In this document: positions 45,795 to 54,602 of the stretch, in pieces
Numbering within the stretch: the first letter of the stretch is position 1
Layout: every line of letters begins with the position of its first letter
Assembly: GCF_014649995.1 (NCBI RefSeq)
Contig: NZ_BMUC01000017.1
Coordinates: 1 to 64,000, forward strand
Direction of reading: 5' to 3'
Length of the DNA stretch: 64,000 nt
DNA from: Streptomyces griseoflavus
Lineage (GTDB): Bacteria > Actinomycetota > Actinomycetes > Streptomycetales > Streptomycetaceae
Program-made: the position numbers and the translations under genes
Notes under the pieces: generated by a model
Database searches by the model: none
What the model was told of the DNA's origin: nothing
The model's input: only the letters and a program-made list of their open reading frames with translations

Positions 45795-46181
45795 ATGTGC
45801 GCTGCGAAACTCTCCACCGTCGTGCTCGACGCGCGTGACGCGCACGAGCTGGCCCGCTTCTATACCCGGCTCCTCGGCTACGAGGTGCGCGCCGAGGAAC
45901 CCCACTGGGTGCTGATCGGACCGCCGGACGGCGCCGCGGGCACGTCGCTCGCCTTCGAGACCGAGCCGGAGTACGTCCCGCCGGTCTGGCCGACGCGGAA
46001 CCCCGGCGACCAGCAGATGATGCTGCACCTCGACATCGAGGTCGACGACCTGGAGGCCGGGACCGCCCGCGCGGTGGCGGAGGGGGCGACGCTCGCCGGG
46101 GAGCAGCCGCAGGACGACGTGCGGGTGCTGTTCGACCCCTCCGGGCATCCGTTCTGCCTGTGGGTGCCGTCCGCTCAGTAG
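45795..46181 (+). CDS. VOC-superfamily (glyoxalase-like) protein
   Basis: 128-residue single-chain member of the vicinal oxygen chelate superfamily with two beta-alpha-beta-beta-beta modules (STVVLDARDAHELARFYTRL; MLHLDIEVDDLEAG). The motif HLDIEVDDLE and the ending LFDPSGHPFCLW are typical of glyoxalase-like proteins of Actinobacteria. A metal-dependent lyase, isomerase or resistance role is possible. Its 3' end overlaps the convergent DsrE gene by seven bases. Confidence 0.85.
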   Translation: MCAAKLSTVVLDARDAHELARFYTRLLGYEVRAEEPHWVLIGPPDGAAGTSLAFETEPEYVPPVWPTRNPGDQQMMLHLDIEVDDLEAGTARAVAEGATLAGEQPQDDVRVLFDPSGHPFCLWVPSAQ

Positions 46182-46537
46182 ACGAGCGCCTGGGTGCCGT
46201 CCGCCATCGCCTCCTGCACGAAGACCTGCGCGCCGGCGATGCGCACGCCCTTCAGGACGTCCTTCTCCGTGATGTCGCGGCGGGCCGCGCACTGCGTGCA
46301 CAGGGTGACCCGCCCGCCCGCCAGGATCGAGTCCAGCAGATCCGGCAGCGGCGCGGAGTGCGGCAGCTCGAACTCGGCGGCACGGTCCGGCAGGGCGAAC
46401 CACGCGGACTCCCCGGTGAGCCACAGGGAGACCTCGACGCCACTGGCCGCGGCCACCGCGGCCACCGTGAACGCCTGCGAGCAGCGTTCGGGGGCGTCGG
46501 TACCGGCAGTCACCTTGATCACGAGCTTTTTCGCCAT
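46175..46537 (-). CDS. DsrE-family protein
   Basis: 120-residue protein with the DsrE/DsrF-like fold (KKLVIKVTAGTDAPERCSQA). It carries Cys residues at VTLCTQCAARRDI, the region used for sulfur relay in this family. Its place next to the rhodanese cluster supports a sulfur-handling role. It could also be a peroxiredoxin-like or NTF-like accessory. ATG at 46537 was used. It is transcribed toward the VOC gene. Confidence 0.85.
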   Translation of the reverse strand: MAKKLVIKVTAGTDAPERCSQAFTVAAVAAASGVEVSLWLTGESAWFALPDRAAEFELPHSAPLPDLLDSILAGGRVTLCTQCAARRDITEKDVLKGVRIAGAQVFVQEAMADGTQALVY

Positions 46538-46638
46538 GCCCGAATCGTAATCACGATCGCCACAACCTCGTCCGGCGGCCGGGGGTCTCCTGGGCGCGCG
46601 CAGTCGGAATGCGCGCTTCACCTTCTGTGGGGGACGTC

Positions 46639-47487
46639 TTGGAACAACCCGATAAGGCCAACGATGCGCCGGATGGGACCAGTTCGGCCGATGTGCCGGA
46701 CACGGCCCAGGCTCCGGACCCGGCTCAGGCTCCGGACCCGGCTCAGGCTCCGGACCCGGCTCCGGACCCGGCCGGGCGGCGCGGCCGGGTCCGGACCGCC
46801 GCGCTGATCGGTACCGCCCTGGTGCTGGGCCTGATCGCCGGCACCTGCACCGGCTATCTCGTCCAGGCCGACCGCGAACCCACCCGGCTGCCGCCGCTGT
46901 CACAGCCGGTGCTCCCCCAGGCGACGGGCAAGGCGCCCGCCCCCTTGCCGGCCGCCCAGGACCGGCGCGTGAAGACCGACGGCGACCTGCGCGCCCTGCT
47001 GCTCAAGAAGCCGCGCGGGGCGAAGCAGGCCGATGAGACCGACTGGCCGGTGGGCGCCGACGGCTGGATGGATCTCGCCGAGTACGCAGGGAACTTCGAA
47101 GAGTCCGATCAGATGTTCGGCCAGTTGACCATGGACGAGTTCCGTCGTGCGGCCGTCACCGCCTGGTCCGAGAACGACCACACCGTGGAGATCCGGCTGG
47201 TCCAGTTCCGCCAGGAAGAGACCCTGGCGGCCGGCGACGCCGTCGACGACAACCAGTACTGGGCGGACGCGGAGGACACGGACAGCTGGGCCGTGCCCGG
47301 CACCGGGGACGGCCGCGCGTACGTCCACAACCGTCCGGAGACCGAACCCGGCTACGAGCCCCTCTACAGCGCGGAGGCGTTCGCCTCCCGGGGGGACGTC
47401 GCGATGGAGATCTGGGTGTACGGGAGCAAGCGCATCAGCAAGAAGCTGATCATGGACCTGGCCGAACGGCAGATGGAGCGACTGTGA
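46639..47487 (+). CDS. membrane-anchored protein, first of three paralogues
   Basis: About 282 residues from TTG 46639; ATG 46609 and GTG 46627 are alternatives, and no start has an ideal ribosome-binding site. An acidic, Pro-rich cytoplasmic tail with repeated AQAPDP units precedes one membrane helix (TAALIGTALVLGLIAGTCTGYL) and an external domain. The external domain shares DLRALLLKKPRGAK and DGWMDLAEYAG with the two genes downstream. No known family or catalytic motif is visible. The stop overlaps the next start by four bases. Confidence 0.78.
   Translation: MEQPDKANDAPDGTSSADVPDTAQAPDPAQAPDPAQAPDPAPDPAGRRGRVRTAALIGTALVLGLIAGTCTGYLVQADREPTRLPPLSQPVLPQATGKAPAPLPAAQDRRVKTDGDLRALLLKKPRGAKQADETDWPVGADGWMDLAEYAGNFEESDQMFGQLTMDEFRRAAVTAWSENDHTVEIRLVQFRQEETLAAGDAVDDNQYWADAEDTDSWAVPGTGDGRAYVHNRPETEPGYEPLYSAEAFASRGDVAMEIWVYGSKRISKKLIMDLAERQMERL
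46703..46770 (+). repeat. 18-bp tandem repeat in coding sequence
   Basis: About three and a half copies of an 18-base unit (CAGGCTCCGGACCCGGCT) encode the AQAPDP repeats in the cytoplasmic tail of the first paralogue. The length is a multiple of three, so copy number can vary without a frameshift. Confidence 0.85.
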
Positions 47488-48332
47488 GCGAGGCGGAGAT
47501 GCGGGCGCCCGAGCCGTCCGATCCGGTCACCCCCGAGGTGGAGGAGGCTCCCGAGGTCCCGGCCGCGTCCGATGAGCCGGCCGGGAAGCGGACCGCGCGG
47601 CGGGGGCGGGTCGCCGCCGCCGTCGGCTCCGTGCTGCTGGCCGGGGCCGTCGTCGCCGCAGCCGGCTACACCGTCGTGACGGTGAAGGACGCGGACCGGG
47701 ACGCGGGCGCACCCCTGTGGAAGATCCCCAAGGCGGCCGCCGAGGGAAAGGCGCCGAAGGCGCAAGGACTGGCCGCGACGCTCATGCCGTACGGAGAGGA
47801 CGGTTGGCTCCGCGGGCCCGACCTCGCGGAGTTCGGCCCGGACGCGCAGCTCGACGGTGCCGACGCCGCAGCGCTGCTCAAGAAGACGCTGAGCGACCTG
47901 CCGCGCACCCAACGCAAGCGGCTGGAGAAGGAAATCGACGGATGGCGCGTCGAGGGCATGGCGATGCGCAGCTACGTCAGCGGATCGGTCAGCCTCTACA
48001 GCGAGGAGGACGCCTTCTCGGTGAGCATCGTGCTCACCCGTATGGAGGACCGGGGTGCCGTGCGGGATCTGGCGAAGTTCCAGACCGGGCTGCTCGACGC
48101 CGTCGACGGCTTCCGCAAGGGCCCTCGGGTCAAGGGGCACAAGAACGCCAGGTGCTTCCTGCCACCCAAGGACGAGGCGTCCGATCTCGACGCGATGCGC
48201 TGCACGGCTCATGCCGGAAACGTCCTCGTCACCCTCACCGCGGACGGCGGGAAGCCGCTCGACACCAAGAGTGTCGCCGTGCTGCTCGGCCGGCAGCTCG
48301 ACCGTATCGACGAACCCGGGAAGGCCGTATGA
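47484..48332 (+). CDS. membrane-anchored protein, second of three paralogues
   Basis: 282 residues. An acidic tail precedes one membrane helix (VAAAVGSVLLAGAVVAAAGYTVV) and an external domain. The external domain retains the family motif in shortened form (GLAATLMPYGEDGWLRGPDL) and has two Cys (ARCFLPPK, MRCTAHAGN) that may pair. GTG at 47484 overlaps the previous stop (GTGA) and its own stop overlaps the next ATG (ATGA). Similar size and layout to its neighbours point to an ancient triplication. Function unknown. Confidence 0.8.
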   Translation: MSEAEMRAPEPSDPVTPEVEEAPEVPAASDEPAGKRTARRGRVAAAVGSVLLAGAVVAAAGYTVVTVKDADRDAGAPLWKIPKAAAEGKAPKAQGLAATLMPYGEDGWLRGPDLAEFGPDAQLDGADAAALLKKTLSDLPRTQRKRLEKEIDGWRVEGMAMRSYVSGSVSLYSEEDAFSVSIVLTRMEDRGAVRDLAKFQTGLLDAVDGFRKGPRVKGHKNARCFLPPKDEASDLDAMRCTAHAGNVLVTLTADGGKPLDTKSVAVLLGRQLDRIDEPGKAV

Positions 48333-49222
48333 CCGAGCACCAGCAGGCCCTCGCCGCCGACACGACGGAGGGTCCGGCCCAGGAGCCGCCCGCTCAGGAG
48401 CCGCCCGCCCAGGAGTCGGCCGCCCAGGAGCCGGCCCAGGAGCCGCCCGCGCCCAAGGACCGGAGGGTGCTGCGCGCCGCCCTGCGCTGGACGGCCGCCG
48501 TCGCGGTGTTCGCCGTGGCGGGCGCGGGGACGGCGTACGGCATCACCCGGATGGAACGCACCGACGTACCCGGCCTCGCGACACAGTCCGACGGACGATG
48601 GGACTACCCCCCGCTGGCCAAGCCGCCCCTGCCGTCCGGCAGCCCCGGCCCCGCGGCGGAGTCCAACCCGGCCGGCACCCACCACGCCGACCTGCGCGCC
48701 CTCCTGCTGCCGCTCCCGAAGGGCGCGAAGGAGAACAAGGCACTGCGCGGCACCGACGGCTGGCTGCCGACCGGGGAATTCCTGAAGGAGTACGCGGAGA
48801 AGGAGGACCGGGAGGACTTCGGGCAGCACCTCACCGACAGCGGTCTGCGGCACATCGCGGCCCGCGGCTGGACGACCGGGGACGGCACCCGCACCCGGAT
48901 CTACCTGCTGCACTTCGACACCGCGGCGGTGGTGGAGACCAGACTCTTCCTGCCGTACTTCTCCTACAAGGACCCCGCCCGGCCCCTGCGGGGCGCCGAG
49001 CAGGTCGAGGACGACGCCTCCTTCCCGGAGGAGAAGGCGGCCGTGCCGGGGGTGCAGCGGTCCGTCTACGACGAGACCGCGCCGCGCGGCGCCGAGCACG
49101 ACCGGCAGGCCTACCTCGCCGCCGGCGACGTGCTCGCCGTGGTGCTGCAGTCCCGGAAGGGGACCGCGCACGCCGTGCCCTTCCAGCAGACGGTGGTGCT
49201 GCAGAGCCAGCTGCTGGGCTGA
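48329..49222 (+). CDS. membrane-anchored protein, third of three paralogues
   Basis: 297 residues. The cytoplasmic tail consists of repeated AQEPP units (residues 16-41). One membrane helix (AVAVFAVAGAGTAYGI) and an external domain follow, with DLRALLLPLPKGAKE and DGWLPTGEFLKEYAE, clearly related to the first paralogue. ATG at 48329 overlaps the preceding stop. No catalytic motif is visible. The three proteins may form one envelope complex, given strict overlap and shared topology. Confidence 0.8.
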   Translation: MTEHQQALAADTTEGPAQEPPAQEPPAQESAAQEPAQEPPAPKDRRVLRAALRWTAAVAVFAVAGAGTAYGITRMERTDVPGLATQSDGRWDYPPLAKPPLPSGSPGPAAESNPAGTHHADLRALLLPLPKGAKENKALRGTDGWLPTGEFLKEYAEKEDREDFGQHLTDSGLRHIAARGWTTGDGTRTRIYLLHFDTAAVVETRLFLPYFSYKDPARPLRGAEQVEDDASFPEEKAAVPGVQRSVYDETAPRGAEHDRQAYLAAGDVLAVVLQSRKGTAHAVPFQQTVVLQSQLLG

Positions 49223-49323
49223 GGCGCGGCAGGCGCGACCTCGCACGACAGGGCCGTGCCCCGACCGCGTAAGCTGGGGCGCGGCCCTGCGTACACCACC
49301 GCACCCCGCTCAAGGAGCACCCT

Positions 49324-49422
49324 GTGATCCTCTTCTTCGAAATTCTGCTGGTCCTCGTCGCCGTCGGCGTTCTCGCCTTCGCCGGGCTGACCGTGAAGAA
49401 GCTGTACCAGGGCCAGCGCTGA
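49324..49422 (+). CDS. 32-residue membrane microprotein
   Basis: GTG at 49324 with AAGGAG nine bases upstream opens a 33-codon frame encoding a single hydrophobic helix (ILLVLVAVGVLAFAGLTV) with a basic C-terminus (KKLYQGQR). The strong ribosome-binding site and clean topology (positive-inside tail) support a real gene. The downstream nitrobindin-like gene starts 25 bases later. Function unknown. Confidence 0.75.
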   Translation: MILFFEILLVLVAVGVLAFAGLTVKKLYQGQR

Positions 49423-49447
49423 TCACCGACGCCAGGAAGTTCCGCTC

Positions 49448-50023
49448 ATGATCGAGATCCCGTCCGACCTGCACAAGGACCTCGTCCCCCTCGCCTTCCT
49501 GCTCGGCAACTGGGCGGGCGCGGGCGTGCACGACTTCCCCGGCTCCGAGAAGTGCAACTTCGGCCAGGAGGTCACCTTCGCCCACGACGGCCGGGACTTC
49601 CTCGAGTACAGCTCCCACACCTGGGTGCTGGACGGCGAGGGCAACAAGGTGCGGCCGCTGGAGTCCGAGCACGGCTTCTGGCGCATCGACGCCGGCCGCA
49701 AGGTCGAGGTGACGATGACCCGCGACGACGGCGTCATCGAGATCTGGTACGGCGAGATGGCCGAGGGCAAGCCGCAGATCGACCTGGTCACGGACGCGGT
49801 GGCCCGCACCGCCGCCTCGGGCCCCTACAGCGGCGGCAAGCGGCTCTACGGCTACGTCAAGAGCGACCTGATGTGGGTGGGCGAGAAGCAGACCCCCGAG
49901 GTCGAGCTGCGCCCCTACATGTCGGCGCACCTGAAGAAGGTCGTCACCCCGGAGGAGGTCGAGCGCTGGGCCAAGGCCCTGCCCGACGACATGCCGGACG
50001 ACGGGATCGCCTTCTTCAAGTAG
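49448..50023 (+). CDS. nitrobindin / FABP-like heme-binding protein
   Basis: 191-residue ten-stranded beta-barrel protein of the nitrobindin (THAP4-like, DUF1794) family. It shows the family-defining LLGNWAGAGVHDFPG near the N-terminus and the heme-proximal His region in the C-terminal part (YMSAHLKKV). Nitrobindins bind ferric heme and react with NO or peroxynitrite. ATG at 49448 was used. It lies just before a Fur-family regulator but is separated by 44 bases. Confidence 0.85.
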   Translation: MIEIPSDLHKDLVPLAFLLGNWAGAGVHDFPGSEKCNFGQEVTFAHDGRDFLEYSSHTWVLDGEGNKVRPLESEHGFWRIDAGRKVEVTMTRDDGVIEIWYGEMAEGKPQIDLVTDAVARTAASGPYSGGKRLYGYVKSDLMWVGEKQTPEVELRPYMSAHLKKVVTPEEVERWAKALPDDMPDDGIAFFK

Positions 50024-50067
50024 GCCGGCTCCGGCCCGGTCCCGACCGCACCCCCTAGACTCGTGGT

Positions 50068-50505
50068 GTGGTGAGCACCGACTGGAAGAGCGATCTCAGG
50101 CAGCGCGGCTACCGGCTGACGCCGCAGCGCCAACTCGTGCTCGAAGCCGTGGACACCCTGGAGCACGCGACCCCCGACGACATCCTCGGCGAAGTGCGGA
50201 AGACGGCGTCGGGGGTCAACATCTCCACGGTCTACCGCACACTGGAGCTGCTGGAGGAGCTGGGCCTGGTCAGCCACGCCCACCTCGGGCACGGCGCCCC
50301 GACGTACCACCTCGCGGACCGGCACCACCATCTGCACCTGGTCTGCCGTGACTGCACGAACGTCATCGAGGCGGACGTGGAGGTGGCCGCCGAGTTCACC
50401 GCGAAACTGCGGGACACCTTCGGTTTCGACACCGACATGAAGCACTTCGCGATCTTCGGCCGGTGCGAGGACTGCGCCGGGAAGGCCGCGGCCGCCGAGT
50501 CGTAG
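50068..50505 (+). CDS. nur: Fur-family regulator, probably Nur (nickel)
   Basis: 145-residue metal-dependent repressor. The N-terminal winged helix (RLTPQRQLVLEAVDTLEHAT, GVNISTVYRTLELLEELGLV) is followed by a dimerisation domain with the His-rich metal site HLADRHHHLHLVCRDC and a second CEDC pair for structural zinc. From memory of gene order this is the nickel regulator Nur of S. coelicolor; the family also contains Zur and PerR-like members, so nickel specificity is an inference. GTG at 50068 (or 50071) starts it. Confidence 0.88.
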   Translation: MVSTDWKSDLRQRGYRLTPQRQLVLEAVDTLEHATPDDILGEVRKTASGVNISTVYRTLELLEELGLVSHAHLGHGAPTYHLADRHHHLHLVCRDCTNVIEADVEVAAEFTAKLRDTFGFDTDMKHFAIFGRCEDCAGKAAAAES

Positions 50506-50514
50506 GCTTGGCGT

Positions 50515-51480
50515 ATGAAGAGCCCCCTGCTGACCCTGCCCGGCGCCGTCCCCGCCGAGGGCGTGGACGAAGGCGTGGCCGCGCACTACGGCGACCTGTT
50601 CCGCGAGCAGCGCGCCCTCGCGGACGGCACCGGTTTCGTCGACCTGTCCCACCGCGGGGTCGTCACCGTCACCGGACCGGAGCGGCTCGGCTGGCTGCAT
50701 CTGCTGCTCACCCAGCACGTCAGCGACCTGCCGCCGCACCAGGCCACCGAGGCCCTGATCCTCTCCGCCAACGGCCACATCGAGCACGCCCTGTACCTCG
50801 TCGACGACGGCGGGACGGTCTGGGCGCACGTCGAGCCCGGCACCCAGGAGGCGCTGGTCGCGTACCTGGAGTCGATGAAGTTCTTCTACCGGGTCGAGGT
50901 CGCCGACCGCACCGCCGACATCGCGGTCGTGCACCTGCCGGCCGGGTCCATCGCGGAGGCGCCCGAGGAGGCCGTCGTCCGTGAGACGCCGTTCGGACGG
51001 GACCTGTTCCTGCCCCGGGGCGAGCTGGAGTCGTACGTGGAGAAGGCGGGACCGCCCGCCGGGCTCCTCGCGTACGAGGCGCTGCGGGTCGAGCAGCAGC
51101 GGCCGCGGCTGGGGTTCGAGACCGACCACCGCACCATCCCGCACGAGCTGGGCTGGATCGGCGGCGCCGTGCACCTGCAGAAGGGCTGCTACCGGGGGCA
51201 GGAGACGGTCGCCCGGGTGCAGAACCTCGGCAAGCCGCCGCGGCGGCTGGTGTTCCTGCACCTGGACGGCAGCGAGGTCCATCTGCCCGTCGCGGGGACG
51301 GAGATCCGGCTGGCCGACGACGGTCCGGACGGGCGGAAGATCGGGTTCGTCACGACGTCCGTGCGCCATCACGAGCTGGGGCCGGTCGCCCTGGCCCTGG
51401 TGAAGCGGAACGTGCCGGTGGACGCGCGGCTGATCGCCGGGGACACGGCGGCCGCGCAGGAGACGGTCGTCGAACCCTGA
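50515..51480 (+). CDS. YgfZ/GcvT-domain folate-binding protein
   Basis: 321-residue protein of the YgfZ/IbaG-linked GcvT family, tetrahydrofolate-dependent and needed for Fe-S enzyme maintenance. The diagnostic motif KGCYRGQETVARVQNLGKPP is present, with the conserved Cys. The N-terminal FVDLSHRGVVTVTGPERLGW is the GcvT-type start. ATG at 50515 lies nine bases after nur. It ends six bases before the convergent dtd stop. Confidence 0.9.
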   Translation: MKSPLLTLPGAVPAEGVDEGVAAHYGDLFREQRALADGTGFVDLSHRGVVTVTGPERLGWLHLLLTQHVSDLPPHQATEALILSANGHIEHALYLVDDGGTVWAHVEPGTQEALVAYLESMKFFYRVEVADRTADIAVVHLPAGSIAEAPEEAVVRETPFGRDLFLPRGELESYVEKAGPPAGLLAYEALRVEQQRPRLGFETDHRTIPHELGWIGGAVHLQKGCYRGQETVARVQNLGKPPRRLVFLHLDGSEVHLPVAGTEIRLADDGPDGRKIGFVTTSVRHHELGPVALALVKRNVPVDARLIAGDTAAAQETVVEP

Positions 51481-51486
51481 GCCCGG

Positions 51487-51912
51487 TCAGATCTCCAGCA
51501 GGACGGTGAACGGGCCGTCGTTGGTCAGCGACACCCGCATCCTCGCGCCGAAGCGGCCCGTCGCCACCGTCGCGCCCAGCGCGCGCAGCTGCGTGACCAC
51601 CTCGTCGACCAGCGGCTCGGCGAGGTCACCCGGGGCGGCGGCGTTCCAGGTGGGGCGGCGGCCCTTGCGGGCGTCGCCGTAAAGAGTGAACTGGCTGATC
51701 ACCAGGAGCGGGGCGCCGATGTCGCTGCAGGACTTCTCGTCCTGGAGCATCCGCACCGACCACAGTTTGCGGGCGAGCCGGGCCGCGTCCTCCTCGGTGT
51801 CCTCGTGGGTGACGCCGACGAGGACGCACAGTCCCTCGCCCTCGATCGAGCCCACCGTCTCGCCGTCCACCTCGACGCTCGCGCCGTCGACCCTCTGCAC
51901 CACCGCTCGCAT
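51487..51912 (-). CDS. dtd: D-aminoacyl-tRNA deacylase
   Basis: 141-residue enzyme that hydrolyses D-aminoacyl-tRNA and Gly-tRNA(Ala). It begins [20 protein letters not shown] and shows the family motifs [19 protein letters not shown] (with SQFTLYGD) and [20 protein letters not shown] (with the NDGPFT/NxGPVT motif). Length is typical. ATG at 51912. It stands alone on the minus strand. Confidence 0.95.
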   Translation of the reverse strand: MRAVVQRVDGASVEVDGETVGSIEGEGLCVLVGVTHEDTEEDAARLARKLWSVRMLQDEKSCSDIGAPLLVISQFTLYGDARKGRRPTWNAAAPGDLAEPLVDEVVTQLRALGATVATGRFGARMRVSLTNDGPFTVLLEI

Positions 51913-52089
51913 ACGACCATGATGCCGGTCGGCGAACAGTCGGCCGACGGCGGCCCGCGCACGACCCCGGTCGGGCTATTTTTACTCCTTAGCGCCCATC
52001 TGGGGCGGATCGGGGACACTCGCTCACATAGCGGCCGGTCGGGGTGGCACGATGCTGGCACATGCCGGTCGAGGGGACGGTTGAGGCAC

Positions 52090-52722
52090 ATGAGCACACC
52101 GGGAATCGGACGGCCGGTCACGGCCGTTCCGCCCGCCGAAGCGGGCATCGGGGAGCGGGAGTTCCACCGGCCGCCCACACAGCGCACCGACAGTCCGGTG
52201 CTGCCCGAGGAGGAGCGGGCGGCCGGGTTGCACGTGCTGGGTCTGCCGGAGCTGCGCGCGGTGCGCCGTGACGCACAGCGGGACGAGGCCGACCTCAGCT
52301 ATGTGCGGCGGCTGCTCCAGGGCCGCATCGACATCCTGCGGGCGGAGCTGGCCCGGCGGGTTCCGCGGGGCGTGCCGCCGGTTCTCGCGTCGGGGGACGC
52401 GTCGGTCGTGGAGCGGCTGTCGGAGATCCTGCGGGACGGCCCGGCCCGGCACCGTTCCTCCGCCCGCCACGTGACGCTGGGGACGCCGCGGAGCGAGGAG
52501 TACCGGCGGCTGGCGGCCGAGATGCTCGGCGAGGTGGAGCTGTCCGACCTCGGGGCCCGCACGGACGGCGAGCTGAAGACGGCGATGGGACGGCTGGTGC
52601 GGTACGAGCAGCAGGTGTCCCGGCGGCGGCAGCGGCTGCAGCGTACGGCCGACGCGTGCGGCGCGGAGATCACACGCCGGTACCGGGAGGGGGAGGCGCA
52701 GGTGGACGACCTGCTGGTGTGA
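52090..52722 (+). CDS. rsiG: RsiG, c-di-GMP-dependent anti-sigma factor for WhiG
   Basis: 210-residue helical protein. Both c-di-GMP signature motifs of RsiG, E-x3-S-x2-R-x3-Q-x3-D, are intact: E66-S70-R73-Q77-D81 (EADLSYVRRLLQGRID) and E173-S177-R180-Q184-D188 (EQQVSRRRQRLQRTAD). RsiG folds as an antiparallel coiled coil that, armed with a c-di-GMP dimer, holds the sporulation sigma factor WhiG inactive. ATG at 52090 follows GAGG. An N-terminal extension of about 45 residues looks disordered. Confidence 0.93.
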   Translation: MSTPGIGRPVTAVPPAEAGIGEREFHRPPTQRTDSPVLPEEERAAGLHVLGLPELRAVRRDAQRDEADLSYVRRLLQGRIDILRAELARRVPRGVPPVLASGDASVVERLSEILRDGPARHRSSARHVTLGTPRSEEYRRLAAEMLGEVELSDLGARTDGELKTAMGRLVRYEQQVSRRRQRLQRTADACGAEITRRYREGEAQVDDLLV

Positions 52723-52791
52723 GTCCCGGACGGGGCGGGGGAGGGAAGAATCCCGTCGACACCCGGCGCGCGGCCGACCTACCGTGTGCCC

Positions 52792-54048
52792 ATGACCTCC
52801 CGCCCCGCCCTCGACGTCCGCACCGTCACCGAGTCCGAGTTCGCCGACTGGCAACGGGCCATGAACATCGGGTTCCTGCGCGAACCCACCCTGTCCGAGG
52901 AGATGCTGGAAGCGCGCCGGGAGCAGTTCACGCCCGGCCGGTCGACCGGGGCGTTCGACGGCGGGCGCTGTGTGGCGACGTTCCGTTCCTTCGCGCAGGA
53001 GCTCACCGTGGTCGGCGGGGCGACGGTCCCCGCCGACGCGGTCACCAACGTCACCGTCGCCCCCACCCACCGGCGGCGCGGGCTGCTCACCCGCATGATG
53101 GAGCGGGACCTCGCCGCGGCGAAGGAGCGCGGGGACGTCGTCGCCACGCTGATCGCCGCCGAGTACCCCATCTACGGGCGCTACGGCTTCGGTCCGGCCA
53201 CCTCGGCGACCGAGTGGACGGTCGACGTGCCGCGCACCGGTCTCGACCCGCGCCGGTCCGGGCCCGGGGACGGCGGGCGGATCGACCTGGTGGACGGGGA
53301 GGACGTGCGCAAGCTCGGCCCGGAGCTCCACGAGCGGCTGCGCCGGCAGCAGCCGGGGGCGGTGACCCGGGACGAGCTGTGGTGGAGGACCGCCACCGGG
53401 GCGGTGCGCTTCCACGCGACGTTCCACGAGCCGTTCCACGCGGTGTACCGCTCGGCCGGCGGCGAGGTCGAGGGCATGGCCGCCTACACGGCGGACGACA
53501 ACTGGGGTGACGCGAAGCAGCCGTTGAACACGGCGCGGGTGAAGTGGCTGATCGGGGTGACCCCGGCCGCGGAGCGGGCGCTGTGGCACTACCTGTGCTC
53601 GATCGACTGGGTGGTGGCGGTGCGCAGCGGCTGGCGGGCCCCCGACGACCTGCTTCCGCACCTGCTGCCGGACCCGCGCGCCGCGGCCGTCACCACTCAG
53701 GCGGACTGGCTGTGGGTGCGGATCCTGGACGTCGTGCGGGCACTGGAGGCGCGGACGTACCAGGCGGCGGGGTCACTGGTGCTGGAGGTCGCCGACGGGG
53801 CGGGACTGACCGGCGGACGGTTCCGGCTGGAGGCGTCGGCGGACGGGGCCGGGTCCTGTGTGCGCACCACCGAGAGTGCCGATCTGTCCCTGGACGTGGC
53901 GGAGTTGGCGGCGCTGTGGCTGGGCGACGAGTCCGCGGTGCGGCTGGCGGCGCTGGGCCGGGTGCGGGAAGAACGAGCGGGCGCCGCCCGTCAGGCCGAC
54001 GCCCTGCTGCGTACGTCCAGGCGACCGTGGTGCCCGGACATCTTCTGA
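52792..54048 (+). CDS. Eis-type GNAT acetyltransferase
   Basis: 418-residue acetyltransferase with the Eis layout: N-terminal GNAT domain ([35 protein letters not shown]), a second GNAT-like domain, and a C-terminal SCP2-like domain ([20 protein letters not shown]). Eis enzymes acetylate aminoglycosides and other amines; the natural substrate here is not known. ATG at 52792 was chosen over GTG 52786. It follows rsiG by 69 bases. Confidence 0.9.
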   Translation: MTSRPALDVRTVTESEFADWQRAMNIGFLREPTLSEEMLEARREQFTPGRSTGAFDGGRCVATFRSFAQELTVVGGATVPADAVTNVTVAPTHRRRGLLTRMMERDLAAAKERGDVVATLIAAEYPIYGRYGFGPATSATEWTVDVPRTGLDPRRSGPGDGGRIDLVDGEDVRKLGPELHERLRRQQPGAVTRDELWWRTATGAVRFHATFHEPFHAVYRSAGGEVEGMAAYTADDNWGDAKQPLNTARVKWLIGVTPAAERALWHYLCSIDWVVAVRSGWRAPDDLLPHLLPDPRAAAVTTQADWLWVRILDVVRALEARTYQAAGSLVLEVADGAGLTGGRFRLEASADGAGSCVRTTESADLSLDVAELAALWLGDESAVRLAALGRVREERAGAARQADALLRTSRRPWCPDIF

Positions 54049-54237
54049 GCGCGGTCTCCGTACGCGCTTTTGCTGCTGTCTCCTTCCGCCGACGACGGGT
54101 GAGCGCTCATCCGTAGCGAGCTGTTCAGTTGTGGTTGTGGTGGTCGTGCGGGTGGTGCGTGGTGCGGGTGGTGCTCCGCCGGCGGGATCCCGGCTCCCCT
54201 CCGGAAGGGAACCCGGCCGGCGGTCCGTACGGTGCCG

Positions 54238-54423
54238 TCAGCCGGACTGGGCGAACAGCATCACGAGGATGACCGCGCCGATGCCGCTGATCACGGTGTT
54301 CCTCGCCTTGATGCCCACGGTGAGGGCGACGAAGGCGATGAGCCCCATCGGCCCGTACCTCCACTGGACGAGCTGCTCGAATCCCATGGCCAGGGCCGCG
54401 AGGGCGATGGCGATGAACGGCAT
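54238..54423 (-). CDS. small membrane protein, copy A of the duplicated divergon
   Basis: 61 residues with two hydrophobic helices (FIAIALAALAMGFEQLV; LIAFVALTVGI and ISGIGAVILVMLF). It shares QLV-x-W and GL...LT-x-GI-x-A...IS-x-x-GAV with the copy-B protein at 55543. ATG at 54423 has AGGGGG upstream. It is divergent from regulator A and separated from it by a shared operator. A role as membrane partner or signal input of the regulator is inference from the repeated arrangement. Confidence 0.75.
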   Translation of the reverse strand: MPFIAIALAALAMGFEQLVQWRYGPMGLIAFVALTVGIKARNTVISGIGAVILVMLFAQSG

Positions 54424-54500
54424 GACGGTCCCCCTGTGTCCATGGCCCCCAATCGTCACCCCCGGTGGCCAACCTCTCAGCCGAGCGACCAGGTTGCGCA

Positions 54501-54515
54501 AGTTGGTGACCAACT
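54501..54515. promoter_or_regulatory. operator core, copy A
   Basis: AGTTGG-TGA-CCAACT, inside a larger perfect palindrome CAAGTTGGT-G-ACCAACTTG (54499-54517). It lies 87 bases from the start of regulator A. The same core with a different spacer occurs at exactly the same distance in copy B. Confidence 0.8.
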
Positions 54516-54590
54516 TGTCTTCAGTTATCTCCACTTGGACGAGGCTTATAACCATCCTTCGCTGAACTGCCCCAAGATGGCGAGAAGTTG

Positions 54591-54596
54591 TACTGT
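54591..54596 (+). promoter_or_regulatory. -10 element for leaderless regulator A
   Basis: TACTGT ends six bases before the GTG at 54603 and there is no ribosome-binding site, which is the leaderless arrangement. Copy B has TAGCGT at the matching position. Confidence 0.55.
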
Positions 54597-54602
54597 GTGG
54601 CT

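Noticed and set aside
46703-46770. Possible CRISPR-like repeat array
   Set aside because: The 18-base units are contiguous with no spacers and are translated in frame as AQAPDP; they are a coding microsatellite.
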